Below, one piece after another: positions 49,211 through 59,935 of a stretch of DNA of 64,000 bases (within the stretch, counting starts at the first letter, position 1; each line of letters begins with the position of its first letter). The DNA is from Iamia sp963728655 (GTDB taxonomy: Bacteria > Actinomycetota > Acidimicrobiia > Acidimicrobiales > Iamiaceae). Under the pieces are notes generated by a model, which saw only the letters and a program-made list of their open reading frames with translations, had not been told where the DNA came from and made no database searches. The translations under genes and the position numbers were made by a program. The DNA lies in assembly GCA_963728655.1 (NCBI GenBank), contig CAVSLD010000002.1:186001-250000 (forward strand). The letters are read 5' to 3'.

Positions 49211-51012
49211 GTGGGCCAGGAGGACCAGCCCGGGGTGGCCCGGGCCGCGCCGATCGGGGACCACGCCGTGATCGGCGACGGTCGGGCCGTGGCCCTGGTG
49301 GACCGAGCAGGCGTCGTCGACTGGATGACCTTGCCCGAGGATCCCCGCACGGCGGTCTTCGACGCCCTCCTCGCCCCGGCCGAGGGAGGGCGCTTCCTCC
49401 TCGCCCCCGAGGGCGATGTCGAGGTCGACCGCCGCTACCGGTCGGGCTCCATGGTGCTCGAGACCCGGTTCCGCACGACCTCCGGGGAGCTGGTCGTCAC
49501 CGACTGCTTCACCCGCCACGACGGGGCCCGCCTGCCGTGGGTCGAGCTGGCCCGTCGGGCCCGGTGCACGTCCGGGCGCATCGACCTCGCCTGGGCCGTC
49601 GAGCCCAGCATGCTGCTGGGCCGGACCCCCACCGGGCTGCGGTCCCACCACGACCTGCTCCAGGCCGAGGCCGAGGGGTTCCGCCTGGGCCTGCTGCCGT
49701 GGGACGCAGGGGATCCCGAGCACACCGATCGCGGGGTCCGGGGCCGCACGGCGATGGTGTCGGGCGACGAGGCCCTCCTGACCCTGGTGCTGGTGGTCGG
49801 CGAGCCCCTGCCCCGTCCCGACCGGGCCGAGGTCGCCAGCCGCATCGACCGCACCGTCGAGACCTGGCGGGACTGGTCGAAGGGCATCGAGTACGAGGGG
49901 CGGTGGCGCGACCAGGTGCACCAGAGCGCCCGCGCCCTGCGGCTGCTGATCCACGAGCCCGACGGCGCCGTGATGGCGGCCCCGACGACCTCCCTGCCGG
50001 AGCGGCCGGGCGGGCCCAAGAACTACGACTACCGCTACTGCTGGATCCGCGACGCCTCCTTCACCATCGACGCCCTCCTGCGCATCGGGCTGGTGGAGGA
50101 GGCCCACCACGCCATCACCGCCCTCCTGCGGATGGCGGCCCGCACCGCGCCGCACCTGGCCCCGTTCTACCGGGCCGACGGCCAGGTCCCCCAGGACGTC
50201 ACCGAGGTCGACGTGCCCGGGTACCGGGGGTCCCAGCCGGTCCAGGAGGGCAACGCCGCCGCCGGCCAGCTCCAGCTGGGCAGCTGGGGCGACCTGTTCG
50301 AGGCGGTCTGGCTCTACGTACGCCGCGGCAACGACCTCGACGAGGGCACGGGGCGCCTGATGGCCGGTCTGGCCGACCGGGTGTGTGAGATCTGGTCCGA
50401 GGAGGACGCCGGCATGTGGGAGCTGCCGGCCACCCGGCACTACACGATCTCCAAGATGCGGTGCTGGATGGCCCTCGACCGGGCCCTCCGGCTGGCCGAG
50501 GCGGATCAGCTCGAGGGCGAGACCGACCGGTGGCGACGGGAGCAGTCACGAGGTCCGGCGCTTCGTCGAGGAGCGGTGCTGGTCCGCAGAGAAGGGCGCG
50601 CCTCACCTTCCACGCCGACACCGATGACCTCGACGCCTCGTGCCTCCTGGCCTCGCGGCTCGGCTTCCTCGCCGGCGACGACGAGCGGATGCTGGGCACC
50701 ATCGCCGCCGTGCGGGCCGAGCTGGCCGAGGGCGCCGTTCGTCTGGCGCTACAGCGGTGAGCGGAGCGAGGAGGGCGCCTTCCTGGCCTGCTCCTTCTGG
50801 CTGGCCGAGGCCCTCCTCCGCGCCGGGCGGTTGGCCGAGGCCGAGGACCAGCTCGACGGGGTGCTGGCGGCCCAGGACGGTCTGGGGCTGATGTCCGAGC
50901 AGTACGCCCCCGGCGCCGGGCGAGATGCGAGGGAACTTCCCCCAGGGCCTCAGCCACCTCGCCCTGGTCAACGTGGCCAGCGTACCACGCCGAGGTGTGC
51001 GCGGGTTCGTGA
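49211..51012 (+). CDS. glycoside hydrolase family 15 protein (trehalase/glucoamylase-like) (frameshifts)
   Basis: About 599 residues of the actinobacterial GH15 type with an N-terminal beta-sandwich domain. Start GTG 49211 follows GGGGAGGGG. N-terminal signature IGDHAVIGDGRAVALVDRAG, VVDWMTLPEDPRTAVF; the (alpha/alpha)6 barrel has AAPTTSLPERPGGPKNYDYR, YCWIRDASFTIDALLRIGL, GWGDLFEAVW-type GSWGDLFEAVWLY, EDAGMWELPATRHYTISKM with the general acid, then FHADTDDLDASCLLASRL and VWRYSGERSEEGAFLACSFW. Shifts near 50550, 50605, 50735, 50925 and 50985. Members hydrolyse trehalose or short glucans; a link to the trehalose genes at 20-34 kb is inferred. The end is the TGA at 51010. Confidence 0.85.
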
Positions 51013-51090
51013 CCTCGGCGCGATTGAGCGCGCCCGGATCGGTAAGGAGGCGCCGGCCGCCACCAGCACCACCCTCGACGAGGAGGCCCC

Positions 51091-52875
51091 ATGCCCAGCA
51101 CCACCGTCGGCGACAAGATCATCAGCCGTCTCCAGGAGTGGGAGGTCGAGCGGATCTTCGGCTACCCGGGCGACGGCATCAACGGGATCCTCGCCGGCCT
51201 GGAGCGGGCCGGGAACACGTCCGCGCTTCGTCCAGGCCCGCCACGAGGAGATGGCGGCGTTCGAGGCGTGTGGCTACGCCAAGTTCACCGGTCGGGTGGG
51301 GGTCTGCCTGGCCACCTCCGGTCCCGGCGCCATCCACCTGTTGAACGGGCTCTACGACGCCAAGCTCGACCACGTGCCGGTCGTCGCCATCGTGGGTCAG
51401 CAGGCCCGCACCGCACTGGGCGGCAGCTACCAGCAGGAGGTGGACCTCCAGTCGCTGTTCAAGGACGTGGCCCACGAGTACGTCCACACCGCGAGCGCGG
51501 CCCAGCAGTTCCCGCTCCTCATCGATCGGGCCATCCGCACCGCCATCGGCCGAGAGGACGGTCACCTGCGTGATCGTGCCCAACGACCTCCAGGAGGAGG
51601 AGTGGGCGGCCCCCGAGCACGCCTTCAAGGAGGTGCCGTCGTCGCTCGGCACGGGACGGCCGCAGGTCGTGCCGTCCGACGAGGACATCGACCGCGCCGC
51701 CGAGGTCCTGGGCTCGGGCCAGAAGCTGGCGATCCTGGTGGGCCAGGGCGCCCGGGGCGCAGCCGACCTGGTGCTCGAGCTGGCCGACCGCCGGGGCGCG
51801 GCGGTGGCCAAGGCCCTGCTGGGCAAGGACGTCCTCCCCGACGACCACCCCCTGGTCACCGGGCCCATCGGCCTGCTCGGCTCCAAGCCCAGCTACGACA
51901 TGATGATGGGGGCCGACACCTTCCTGATGGTCGGCTCCAGCATCCCCTACAGCCAGTTCCTCCCGCCCTTCGGTCAGGCCCGCGGGGTGCAGATCGACAT
52001 CGATCCCAAGATGATCGGCATCCGGTACCCGATGGAGGTCAACCTCGTCGGCGACGCCCACGACACCCTCGCCCGGCTGCTGCCCCGGCTCGACGTGCTC
52101 GAGGACCGCAGCTGGCAGGACGACCTCAGGGAGGGCATCTCCGACTGGTGGGAGACCGTCGAGCGGCGGGCGATGGTCGACGCGGACCCCGTGAACCCGC
52201 AGCGGGTCTTCTGGGAGCTGTCGTCGCGCCTGCCCGACGACGCCATCATCACCGCCGACTCCGGCTCCGCGGCCAACTGGTACGCCCGCGACCTCAGGTT
52301 CCGGGGCCGGATGCGGGGCTCGCTGTCGGGCACCCTCGCCACCATGGGGCCCGGGCGTGCCCTACGCCATCGGCGCCAAGTTCGGCCACCCCGACCGACC
52401 CGTCATCGCCTGCGTCGGCGACGGGGCGATGCAGATGAACGGGCTCAACGAGCTCATCACCATCTCTCGGTACTGGAAGGAGTGGGCCGACCCCCGCCTC
52501 ATCGTGATGGTGCTCAACAACGAGGACCTCAACCAGGTCACCTGGGAGATGCGGGCCATGACCGGCATCCCCAAGTTCGAGGCGACCCAGACCCTGCCCC
52601 CCTTCGACTACGCCGCCTTCGCCCAGTCGGTCGGGTTGCAGGGGATCACCATCGAGGCCCCGGACCACATCGGCCCGGCATGGGAGCGGGCCCTGGCCGC
52701 CGACCGCCCCGTCGTGATCGACGCCCACGTCGACGCCGAGGTCCCGCCCATCCCGCCCCACACCGAGTGGGCGCAGGCGAAGAGCATGATCAAGGCCCTG
52801 GCCAAGGGCGACCCCGAGTCGGCCGCCATCGTGCGGGAGGGGTTCAAGGAGAAGGCCCAGGAGCTGTTGCCCTGA
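51091..52875 (+). CDS. thiamine diphosphate-dependent enzyme (acetolactate synthase / pyruvate oxidase-like) (frameshifts)
   Basis: About 592 residues. PYR domain with RIFGYPGDGINGILAGLERA and the ThDP-activating Glu in RHEEMAAFEACGYA, then GVCLATSGPGAIHLLNGLYD. The central domain has KLAILVGQGARGAADLVLEL. The PP domain has the metal motif GDGAMQMNGLNELITISRYW followed by LIVMVLNNEDLNQ. It resembles actinobacterial 'thiamine pyrophosphate-requiring' proteins close to PoxB rather than to biosynthetic IlvB; no small regulatory subunit is near. GAGGAGG before ATG 51091. Shifts near 51222, 51553 and 52357. Reaction likely decarboxylation of a 2-oxo acid. The gene overlaps the next start. Confidence 0.85.
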
Positions 52876-53977
52876 GCGGCGCCGGCCCGACCGCCCTGGA
52901 GCGGCTGTGCGCCCGGGCCTTCACCGTCCCGACCGAGGCACCCGAGTCCGACGGCACCCTGCGGTGGGACAGCACGACGCTGGTCACGGTCCAGGTGGCC
53001 GGGGGCGGGTGCAAGGGCCTGGGTTGGACCTACGCCGACCCCGCCGTGGCCGGGTTGGTGAACGGCACCCTCGCCGAGGTCGCCTGCGGCCTGGACGACG
53101 CCAGCCCGCCACGGGCCCGGACCGCACTGCTGCGCGCCGTGCGCAACCTCGGCCGCCAGGGCCTGGTCGCCTGCGCCCTCTCGGCCATCGACCTGGCCCT
53201 GTGGGACCTCCGGGCCCGGCAGCGCGGCCGGTCCGTGGTCGACGAGGTGGGCCGGGCGCGCCACTCGGTCCCCGTCTACGGCAGCGGCGGCTTCTGCACG
53301 ATGGGTCCGGACGAGGTGGCCGAGCAGGTCGGGGCCTGGGCCGCCGAGGGCATGCGGTGGGTGAAGATCAAGGTGGGCCGCCACCCGCAGGAGGACGCGG
53401 CGCGGCTGGCCGCGGCCCGGACCGCGGTCGGCGACGGGGTCGGGCTCATGGTCGACGCCAACGGCGCCTTCACCCCCGGCCAGGCCCGGCGTCGGGCGGA
53501 GGAGTACGCGGAGCACGAGGTGTGCTGGCTCGAGGAGCCCGTCACCTCCGACGATCGGGCGGGGCTTCGCCGCCTGCGCAGCATGGTGCCGGCGGGCATG
53601 GAGGTCACCGCCGGCGAGTACGCGTGGGACCCCTGGGCCCTGCAGGACCTGCTCGACGCCGAGGCCGTCGACGTCCCCCAGGTCGACCTGACCCGCATCG
53701 GGGGGCTCACCGCCTTCCGTGCCGCGGTGGACACTCTGCCGCGGCCCACCACGTCGACCTCTCGACCCACTGCGCACCGCAGCTGAGCGTGCTGGCCGCG
53801 TGCACCACGCCATCGGTGCGCCACGTCGAGTGGTTCCACGACCACGTGCGCATCGAGGGCCAGCTGCTCGACGGGGTGACGACCCCCGAGGGCGGCGTGG
53901 CGACCCCCGACCCCGACCGCCCGGGCCTCGGCGTCACCCTCCGCGAGTCCGACGCCATGCCCTACGAGGTGACGTGA
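52872..53977 (+). CDS. enolase-superfamily enzyme (mandelate racemase-like) (indels near 3' end)
   Basis: About 367 residues. The mandelate-racemase-type barrel is clear: acid/base Lys pair in WVKIKVGRHPQEDAAR, metal ligands MVDANGAFTPGQAR, WLEEPVTSDDRAGL and the Glu in VTAGEYAWDPW, then the base-region LTRIGGLTAF and, after an indel near 53740, HHVDLSTHCAPQL with the catalytic His. The start is unusual: the only in-frame candidate is CTG 52872, overlapping the TGA of the previous gene, with CAGGAG nine bases upstream; an unseen frameshift could hide an ordinary start. Substrate probably an acid sugar or other carboxylate. Followed closely by the FAD/Fe-S oxidoreductase, suggesting a catabolic operon. 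Confidence 0.8.
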
Positions 53978-54007
53978 TGAGCAGTCGCCAGAGGAGAGGA
54001 GACCGCC

Positions 54008-56977
54008 GTGGCTGACGTGCAGGTGGTGGACGGCCGGATCCCCGTGGTGGCCGCCGGCCCGGGCGACGCCGTGCGCTGGGACCCCCGGGACGAGCGCACC
54101 GAGGCGCTCCGGAGCGACCTCGCGGGCGCGGTGGAGGGCGAGGTCCGCTTCGACGCCCAGAGCCGGGCCCTCTACGCCACCGACGCCTCCAACTTCCGCC
54201 AGCCTCCCATCGGGGTGGTGGTGCCCCGCACCGTCGACGACGTGGTGGCGGCCCACCGGGTGTGCGCCGCCCACGACGCCCCCATCCTCAACCGCGGCTG
54301 CGGGACGAGCCTGTCGGGCGAGACGGTCAACCACGCCGTGGTCATCGACTCCTCCAAGCACCTCCACGCCATCCTGGACATCGACGCCGACGCCCGGCTG
54401 GCGCACGTCGAGCCGGGTGCGGTCAACCAGGTGGTCAACGACCGGGCCGGCGAGCACGGTCTCGTCTTCGGGCCCGACCCCTCCACCCACGAGTACTGCA
54501 CCATCGGGGGCAACGTGGGCAACAACTCCTGCGGGGTGCACTCGGTGCAGGCCCGCATGGCGGGGACCGGGTCGCGGACCTCGGACAACGTCGAGCGCCT
54601 CGAGGTGCTGACCTACGACGGCGTGCGCATGGAGGTGGGCCCCACCTCCCCCGAGGAGCTCGAGCAGATCATCGCCGAGGGCGGGCGCCGGGGGGAGATC
54701 TACGCCGCCCTGCGGGACCTGCGGGACCGCTACGCCGACCTGATCCGGGAGCGCTACGTCGACATCCCCCGTCGGGTGTCGGGCTACAACCTCGACGAGC
54801 TGCTGCCCGAGAAGGGCTTCGACGTGGCCCGGGCCCTGGTGGGGACCGAGGGCACCTGCGTCACCGTGCTGCAGGCCACCCTCACGCTCGTCCCCGACCC
54901 CCCGGCCCGGGCCCTCCTGGTGGTGGGCTACGAGGACATCTTCCACGCGGCCCGGCACATCACCCAGGTCACCGCCCACCGGCCCCTCGCCTGCGAGGCC
55001 ATCGACCACCGGCTCCACCACAACGAGGTCGCCCTCGGGATGCACCCCGACGACCTGAGCCAGCTGCCCGAGGGCGGGGCCTGGCTGCTGGTCGAGCTGG
55101 GCGCCGAGACCCGCGCCGAGGCCGAGGCGGAGGCCGAGGCCCTGGCCCGGGAGCTGGGCGAGCAGGACGACGCCCCCTGCGGCACCTCGGTGTTCGACGA
55201 CCCCGCCCAGGAGGCCCGGCTGTGGCAGGTGCGGGAGTCGGGCCTGGGGGCCACCGCCTTCCCGCCCGACAGCTCGGGTGAGCACTGGCCCGGGTGGGAG
55301 GACTCCGCCGTCCCGCCCGAGGTGATCGAGCCCTACCTGCGGGACCTCGGCGCGCTCTACGACCGCTACGGCTACGTGGGCGCCATGTACGGCCACCTGG
55401 CCGACGGCTGCGTCCACTCCCGCATCGACTTCGACCTGCGCACCCCGGGAGGGGTGGCGACCTACCGGCGCTTCATGGAGGAGGCCGCCGACCTGGTCGT
55501 CTCCTACGGCGGCTCCCTGTCGGGCGAGCACGGCGACGGCCAGCAGCGGGGCGAGCTCCTGCCCCGCATGTACGGCGACGAGCTGGTCGAGGCCTTCCGC
55601 GAGTTCAAGCGCATCTGGGACCCGCGGGGCCGGATGAACCCGGGCAAGGTCGTCGACGCCCGCCCGCTCGACGAGGACCTCCGCCTGGGGGTCGACTACA
55701 ACCCGCCTCGTCCCCGCACCGCCATGACCTTCGGGCGCGACGGCGACGACTTCGCCCACGCCGCCCTCCGGTGCGTCGGCGTGGGCAAGTGCCGCACCCC
55801 CGACGGAGTCGACGTCATGTGCCCCAGCTTCGTGGCGACCCGCGAGGAGGCCCACTCGACCCGGGGCCGGGCCCGGCTCCTCTTCGAGATGCTGGAGGGC
55901 GAGATCATCACCGACGGCTGGCGCAGCGAGGAGGTGAAGGACGCCCTCGACCTCTGCCTGTCCTGCAAGGGGTGCACCAACGAGTGCCCCGTCAACGTGG
56001 ACATGCCGACCTACAAGGCCGAGTTCCTGCACCACCACTGGGCCCGCCGCCTCCGCCCCCGCCACGCCTACGCCTTCGGCTACATCGACAAGCACCTGCG
56101 CCTGGCGTCCCGCGTGCCCCGCCTGGCCAACCTGGCCCTGCAGGCCCCGGGCCTGGCGTCGGTGCTGAAGCGGGCGGCCGGGGTCACCGTGCACCGGCCC
56201 GCCCCGGAGGTCGCGCCCGAGACGCTGCAGGACTGGTTCGCGGCCCGACCGGCCCGGACCGAGGGGCGGCCCGTGGTGCTGTGGCCCGACACCTTCAACA
56301 ACTTCCTCCACGTGGAGGTGGGGAAGGCCGCGGTCGAGGCGCTGGAGGCCTGCGGCTGGCGGGTCCAGATGCCCCGAGGCCACGTGTGCTGCGGCCGGCC
56401 GCTCTACGACTACGGGTTCCTCGGCTCGGCCCGCCGCTACCTGGAGCGCAGCCTCGACGTGCTGCGCGACGAGGTCCGGGCCGGCATCCCGGTCGTCGGG
56501 ATGGAGCCGAGCTGCCTGGCCACGTTCCGCGACGAGCTGGGCAAGGTGCTCCCGCACGACGACGACGCCGCCCGCCTGCGCGACGGCGCCTTCCACCTCT
56601 CCGAGCTGCTGGCCGACCCGCGCTCGGAGCTGCCGCGGCGGGAGGGGCAGGCGGTCCTCTGGACCCACTGCCACCAGAAGGCGACCGGGGGGCCGGGCCC
56701 GGCCCGGACGGTGCTGGAGCGGATGGGACTGGAGGTCACCGAGGCCTCGGGGGGGTGCTGCGGGCTGGCCGGGTCCTGGGGCTTCGAGGCCGACCACTAC
56801 GACATCTCCATGGAGTGCGCCGAGCACGGCCTGCTGCCGGCCGTCCGCGACGCCGACCCCGACACCCTCGTGGTCGCCGACGGGTTCTCGTGCCAGACCC
56901 AGGTGGCCCAGGGGAGCGACCGCCGGGCCGTCCACCTGGCCGAGGTCGTCGCCGGCCGGGCGGGACCTCGTCGGTGA
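54008..56977 (+). CDS. FAD-linked and [4Fe-4S] oxidoreductase (GlcD/GlcF-type fusion, D-2-hydroxyacid dehydrogenase-like)
   Basis: 989-residue membrane-associated-type oxidoreductase, intact. The N-terminal VAO-type FAD domain has IGVVVPRTVDDVVAAHRVCA, ILNRGCGTSLSGETVNHAVV and FGPDPSTHEYCTIGGNVGNN, then FAD_oxidase_C features (GAWLLVELGAETRAEAEAEA, YGHLADGCVHSRIDFDL, GEHGDGQQRG). The Fe-S part has GKCRTPDGVDVMCPSFVATR and the cluster motif CLSCKGCTNECPVN, followed by two CCG domains (GHVCCGRPLYDYG and SGGCCGLAGSWGF). This is the pattern of quinone-linked glycolate/D-lactate dehydrogenases. GTG 54008 follows AGAGGAGAGGAG. It would oxidise a 2-hydroxy acid and donate to the quinone pool, which the bc complex encoded next uses. 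Confidence 0.9.
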   Translation: MADVQVVDGRIPVVAAGPGDAVRWDPRDERTEALRSDLAGAVEGEVRFDAQSRALYATDASNFRQPPIGVVVPRTVDDVVAAHRVCAAHDAPILNRGCGTSLSGETVNHAVVIDSSKHLHAILDIDADARLAHVEPGAVNQVVNDRAGEHGLVFGPDPSTHEYCTIGGNVGNNSCGVHSVQARMAGTGSRTSDNVERLEVLTYDGVRMEVGPTSPEELEQIIAEGGRRGEIYAALRDLRDRYADLIRERYVDIPRRVSGYNLDELLPEKGFDVARALVGTEGTCVTVLQATLTLVPDPPARALLVVGYEDIFHAARHITQVTAHRPLACEAIDHRLHHNEVALGMHPDDLSQLPEGGAWLLVELGAETRAEAEAEAEALARELGEQDDAPCGTSVFDDPAQEARLWQVRESGLGATAFPPDSSGEHWPGWEDSAVPPEVIEPYLRDLGALYDRYGYVGAMYGHLADGCVHSRIDFDLRTPGGVATYRRFMEEAADLVVSYGGSLSGEHGDGQQRGELLPRMYGDELVEAFREFKRIWDPRGRMNPGKVVDARPLDEDLRLGVDYNPPRPRTAMTFGRDGDDFAHAALRCVGVGKCRTPDGVDVMCPSFVATREEAHSTRGRARLLFEMLEGEIITDGWRSEEVKDALDLCLSCKGCTNECPVNVDMPTYKAEFLHHHWARRLRPRHAYAFGYIDKHLRLASRVPRLANLALQAPGLASVLKRAAGVTVHRPAPEVAPETLQDWFAARPARTEGRPVVLWPDTFNNFLHVEVGKAAVEALEACGWRVQMPRGHVCCGRPLYDYGFLGSARRYLERSLDVLRDEVRAGIPVVGMEPSCLATFRDELGKVLPHDDDAARLRDGAFHLSELLADPRSELPRREGQAVLWTHCHQKATGGPGPARTVLERMGLEVTEASGGCCGLAGSWGFEADHYDISMECAEHGLLPAVRDADPDTLVVADGFSCQTQVAQGSDRRAVHLAEVVAGRAGPRR

Positions 56978-57037
56978 CCCGCTCGATGGACGGTCGACGG
57001 GGCGATTGCCCCGGGAGCGCCTGGGAAGGGAGGCCCC

Positions 57038-57910
57038 GTGGCTCGGGACGACCCTGACCAGAGCGCGGGCACGGCCGGCGTCCAGCGGGCGATCGGCCTG
57101 GCCTTCGTCGTGGCCCTGGGCGGCGCCGTCGGGTTCCTCGTCGTCTACGGCACCGGAGGTCAGCCGCAGCTGGAGGGCCTGCTCCTGGGCGTGGCCCTGC
57201 TCGGCCTGGCCGTGGGCATCGGCGCCTTCGCCCACCGCCTCCTCCCGTTCCAGGAGGAGACCGAGGAGCGCGAGCAGATGACCTCCGACGACGACGACCG
57301 CGAGGCCGTCTCCGAGGGCCTGTCGGAGGGCCTGGCCCCCCTGACGGCACGCCGGACGGTGCTGGGCCTGTTCGGCGCGGCCGGGGCGGCCCTGGTGGCT
57401 GCTCTCGTCGTGCCCCTCCGCGGCCTGGGACCCGACCCGCTGCCGAGGCTGCGGCACACATCCTGGCGCCGGGGCCTGCGGCTGGTCGACGCCGGCACCG
57501 ACGAGCCCGTGCGGGCCGAGGACCTGGCCCTCGGTGCGGCGGTCACCGCCTACCCCGAGGGGCAGGGCAAGCCGGCCGACTCCGTGGTCCTCGTGCTGCG
57601 CATCCCGGAGGGGGCCATGGACGTGCCCCCGGGCCAGGAGGACCGCGCGCCGGACGGCTTCGCCGTGTTCTCCAAGGTCTGCACCCACGCCGGGTGCCCG
57701 GTCGGGCTGTTCCAGGCCGAGACGCTCGAGCTGGTCTGCCCGTGCCACCAGTCGGTCTTCGACGTGGCCCAGCGGGCCGAGCCCACCTTCGGGCCCGCGG
57801 CCCGCTCCCTGCCCCAGCTCCCGGTGGCCATCGACGACGAGGGCTACCTGCGGGCGACCGACGACTTCGACGAGCCCATCGGCCCCAGCTTCTGGAGCCG
57901 GGACGGGTGA
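57038..57910 (+). CDS. qcrA: ubiquinol/menaquinol-cytochrome c reductase Rieske subunit
   Basis: 290-residue actinobacterial-type Rieske protein, intact. Three N-terminal hydrophobic segments (AIGLAFVVALGGAVGFLVVY, LLLGVALLGLAVGIGAFAHR and LGLFGAAGAALVAALVVPL) precede the cluster domain. Cluster ligands Cys215-His217 (CTHAGC) and Cys234-His237 (CPCHQSVFD), with Cys220 and Cys236 for the disulfide. GTG 57038 follows GGGAGG. The last base pairs overlap the qcrB start (GTGA). qcrC is not upstream of it in this window; the gene before it is the FAD/Fe-S oxidoreductase. It takes electrons from menaquinol in the bcc complex. Confidence 0.93.
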   Translation: MARDDPDQSAGTAGVQRAIGLAFVVALGGAVGFLVVYGTGGQPQLEGLLLGVALLGLAVGIGAFAHRLLPFQEETEEREQMTSDDDDREAVSEGLSEGLAPLTARRTVLGLFGAAGAALVAALVVPLRGLGPDPLPRLRHTSWRRGLRLVDAGTDEPVRAEDLALGAAVTAYPEGQGKPADSVVLVLRIPEGAMDVPPGQEDRAPDGFAVFSKVCTHAGCPVGLFQAETLELVCPCHQSVFDVAQRAEPTFGPAARSLPQLPVAIDDEGYLRATDDFDEPIGPSFWSRDG

Positions 57911-59318
57911 GCGGGCACCGGGTCCAGAAGGGCGTGCGGGCCCTCGACGACCGCCTCGCGGGTGCATCGTGGGTGCGCAAGACGCTGCACAAGGCCTTCC
58001 CCAACCACTGGTCGTTCCTCCTGGGCGAGGTGGCGCTCTACAGCTTCGTCGTGCTGGTGGTCACAGGGATCTACCTGATCTTCTTCTTCGAGCCCAGCCT
58101 GGCCGAGACCACCTACACGGGTTCCTACGCGCCCCTGCAGGGCGTCGAGGTGTCGCGGGCCTACGCCTCGGTGCTCGACCTCAGCTTCGACGTGCGCCTC
58201 GGGCTGGTGATGCGCCAGACCCACCACTGGGCCGCCCTGATCTTCGTCGGCTCCCTGGCCATCCACCTCGGCCGGGTGTTCTTCACCGGCGCCTTCCGCC
58301 GGCCCCGCGAGATCAACTGGATCGGTCGGCCTGACCCTGCTCCTCCTGGTCATGGCCAACGGCTTCTTCGGCTACACCCTGCTCGACGACCTGCTCTCGG
58401 GCACCGGGCTGGCCATCGCCTACGCCATCGGGGAGTCGATCCCCCTCGTCGGGTCGTGGCTGACCTACGGGTTCTTCGGCGGGGAGTTCCCGGCCGACGC
58501 GTCGGTCCGGCGCATGTTCGTCATGCACGTGCTCATCCTCCCGGCCGCCATCGCCGCCCTGATCGGCGTGCACATGGCCATCCTGTGGCGCCAGAAGCAC
58601 ACCCAGTTCCCCGGCGAGGGACGGACCGAGACCAACGTGGTCGGCTCCCGCCTGTGGCCCACCTACGCGGCCAAGTCGATCTCGTTCCTCCTCCTCGTCT
58701 CGGGGGTCACCGTCCTGCTGGGCGGGCTGGTCCAGATCAACCCGGTGTGGCTGTGGGGGCCCTTCGACCCCGCCGCGGTCACCACCGCGGCCCAGCCCGA
58801 CTTCTACGTGGGCTGGCTCGACGGTGCCCTCCGCCTCTTCCCGGCGTGGGAGATCCGCGCCTTCGGCCACACCGTGTCGCCGCTCTTCTGGCCCGGGGTG
58901 GTGATGCCCGCTCCTGTTCTTCGGCGTGCTCTACGCCTGGCCCTTCCTCGAGCGGCGGCTGACCGGCGACCGCGACGAGCACCACCTCCTCGACCGCCCC
59001 CGCGATCGCCCGGTCCGCACCGCGCTCGGCGTGGCCGGCTACGGCTACGTGGCCGTGCTCGTCGTCGCCGGTGGCGCCGACGTGCTGGCGGTCCAGGCCG
59101 GATGGTCGGTGCAGGTCACCTTCTGGGTGCTGCGGGCCCTCGTCTTCGTCGTGCCCCTGGTCCTCGGCCTCGTCACCTGGCGGTGGTGCCACGACCTGAC
59201 CGCGGCCGAGGGCGACGGCGCCGACGACGAGGGTGCTCCCGACGACGACGAGGGCGCAGGCGACGACGACGGCGCCGAGGCCCTCGAGCCGGCCACCAGC
59301 GGGAGCGGGCCGGCGTGA
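57907..59318 (+). CDS. qcrB: menaquinol-cytochrome c reductase cytochrome b subunit (two frameshifts)
   Basis: About 469-residue cytochrome b with eight or nine membrane helices. Heme-ligand helices: RQTHHWAALIFVGSLAIHLG and FVMHVLILPAAIAALIGVHM (His pairs separated by 13-14 residues). Quinol-site features GYTLLDDLLSGTGLAIAY and PDFYVGWLDGALRLFPAWEI. Two extra bases, near 58328 and 58910, break the frame. The C-terminal tail is very acidic (runs of Asp/Glu). GTG 57907 overlaps the qcrA stop. Its own stop overlaps the start of the LigD-type phosphoesterase (GTGA), so the respiratory and repair genes are on one mRNA. Confidence 0.92.
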
Positions 59319-59935
59319 GCCCCCGTCTCGACCGCTACCGGGCCAAGCGCGACTTCGCCCGCACCGACGAGCCCGCGGGCGTCGAGGTGCCGCCGTCGGA
59401 CGGCCCGCCCCGCTACGCCTTCCAGCACCACGACGCCTCGAGCGACCACTACGACCTCCGCCTGGAGTCCGACGGCGTGCTGCTCTCGTGGGCGGTGCCC
59501 AAGGGGCCCTCCACCGATCCCCGGGAGAAGCGCCTGGCCGTGCACACCGAGGACCACCCCGTCGACTACCTCGACTTCGAGGGCACCATCCCCTCCGGCG
59601 AGTACGGCGGCGGGTCGGTCATCGTGTGGGACGTGGGCACCTGGGAGAACCTGACCACCGACGACGGACGGCGAGCCGGTCGCCGTGGCCGCCGCCGTCG
59701 AGCGAGGCGCACCTGCGCTTCCGCATCGACGGGCAGAAGCTGTCGGGTGGCTGGACCCTGCAGCGCTTCCGTCCCGAGCAGGACCAGTGGCTGCTGATCA
59801 AGGGCGGCGAGCGAGGGGGCCGACGCCCGCCGCAACCCCACCTCGACCCAGCCCGAGTCGGTGCTCACCGGGCTCACGGTCGACGAGGTGGCTGCGGCCG
59901 TCGCCGCGACCGACGCCGACGAGGACGAGCGGTGA
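59315..59935 (+). CDS. LigD-type 3'-phosphoesterase domain protein (frameshifts)
   Basis: About 205 residues homologous to the N-terminal phosphoesterase module of bacterial LigD, which trims 3'-ribonucleotide or 3'-phosphate ends before joining. Motifs: FAFQHHDASSDHYDLRL-type YAFQHHDASSDHYDLRLESD, LLSWAVPKGPSTDP, EKRLAVHTEDHPVDYLDFEG, IPSGEYGGGSVIVWDVG, and FRIDGQKLSGGWTLQRF, with QWLLIKGGE near the C-terminus. Shifts near 59670, 59710 and 59810. GTG 59315 overlaps the qcrB stop and the end overlaps the ligase start (GTGA). In most bacteria this module is fused to ligase and polymerase; here it is separate. Confidence 0.85.
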
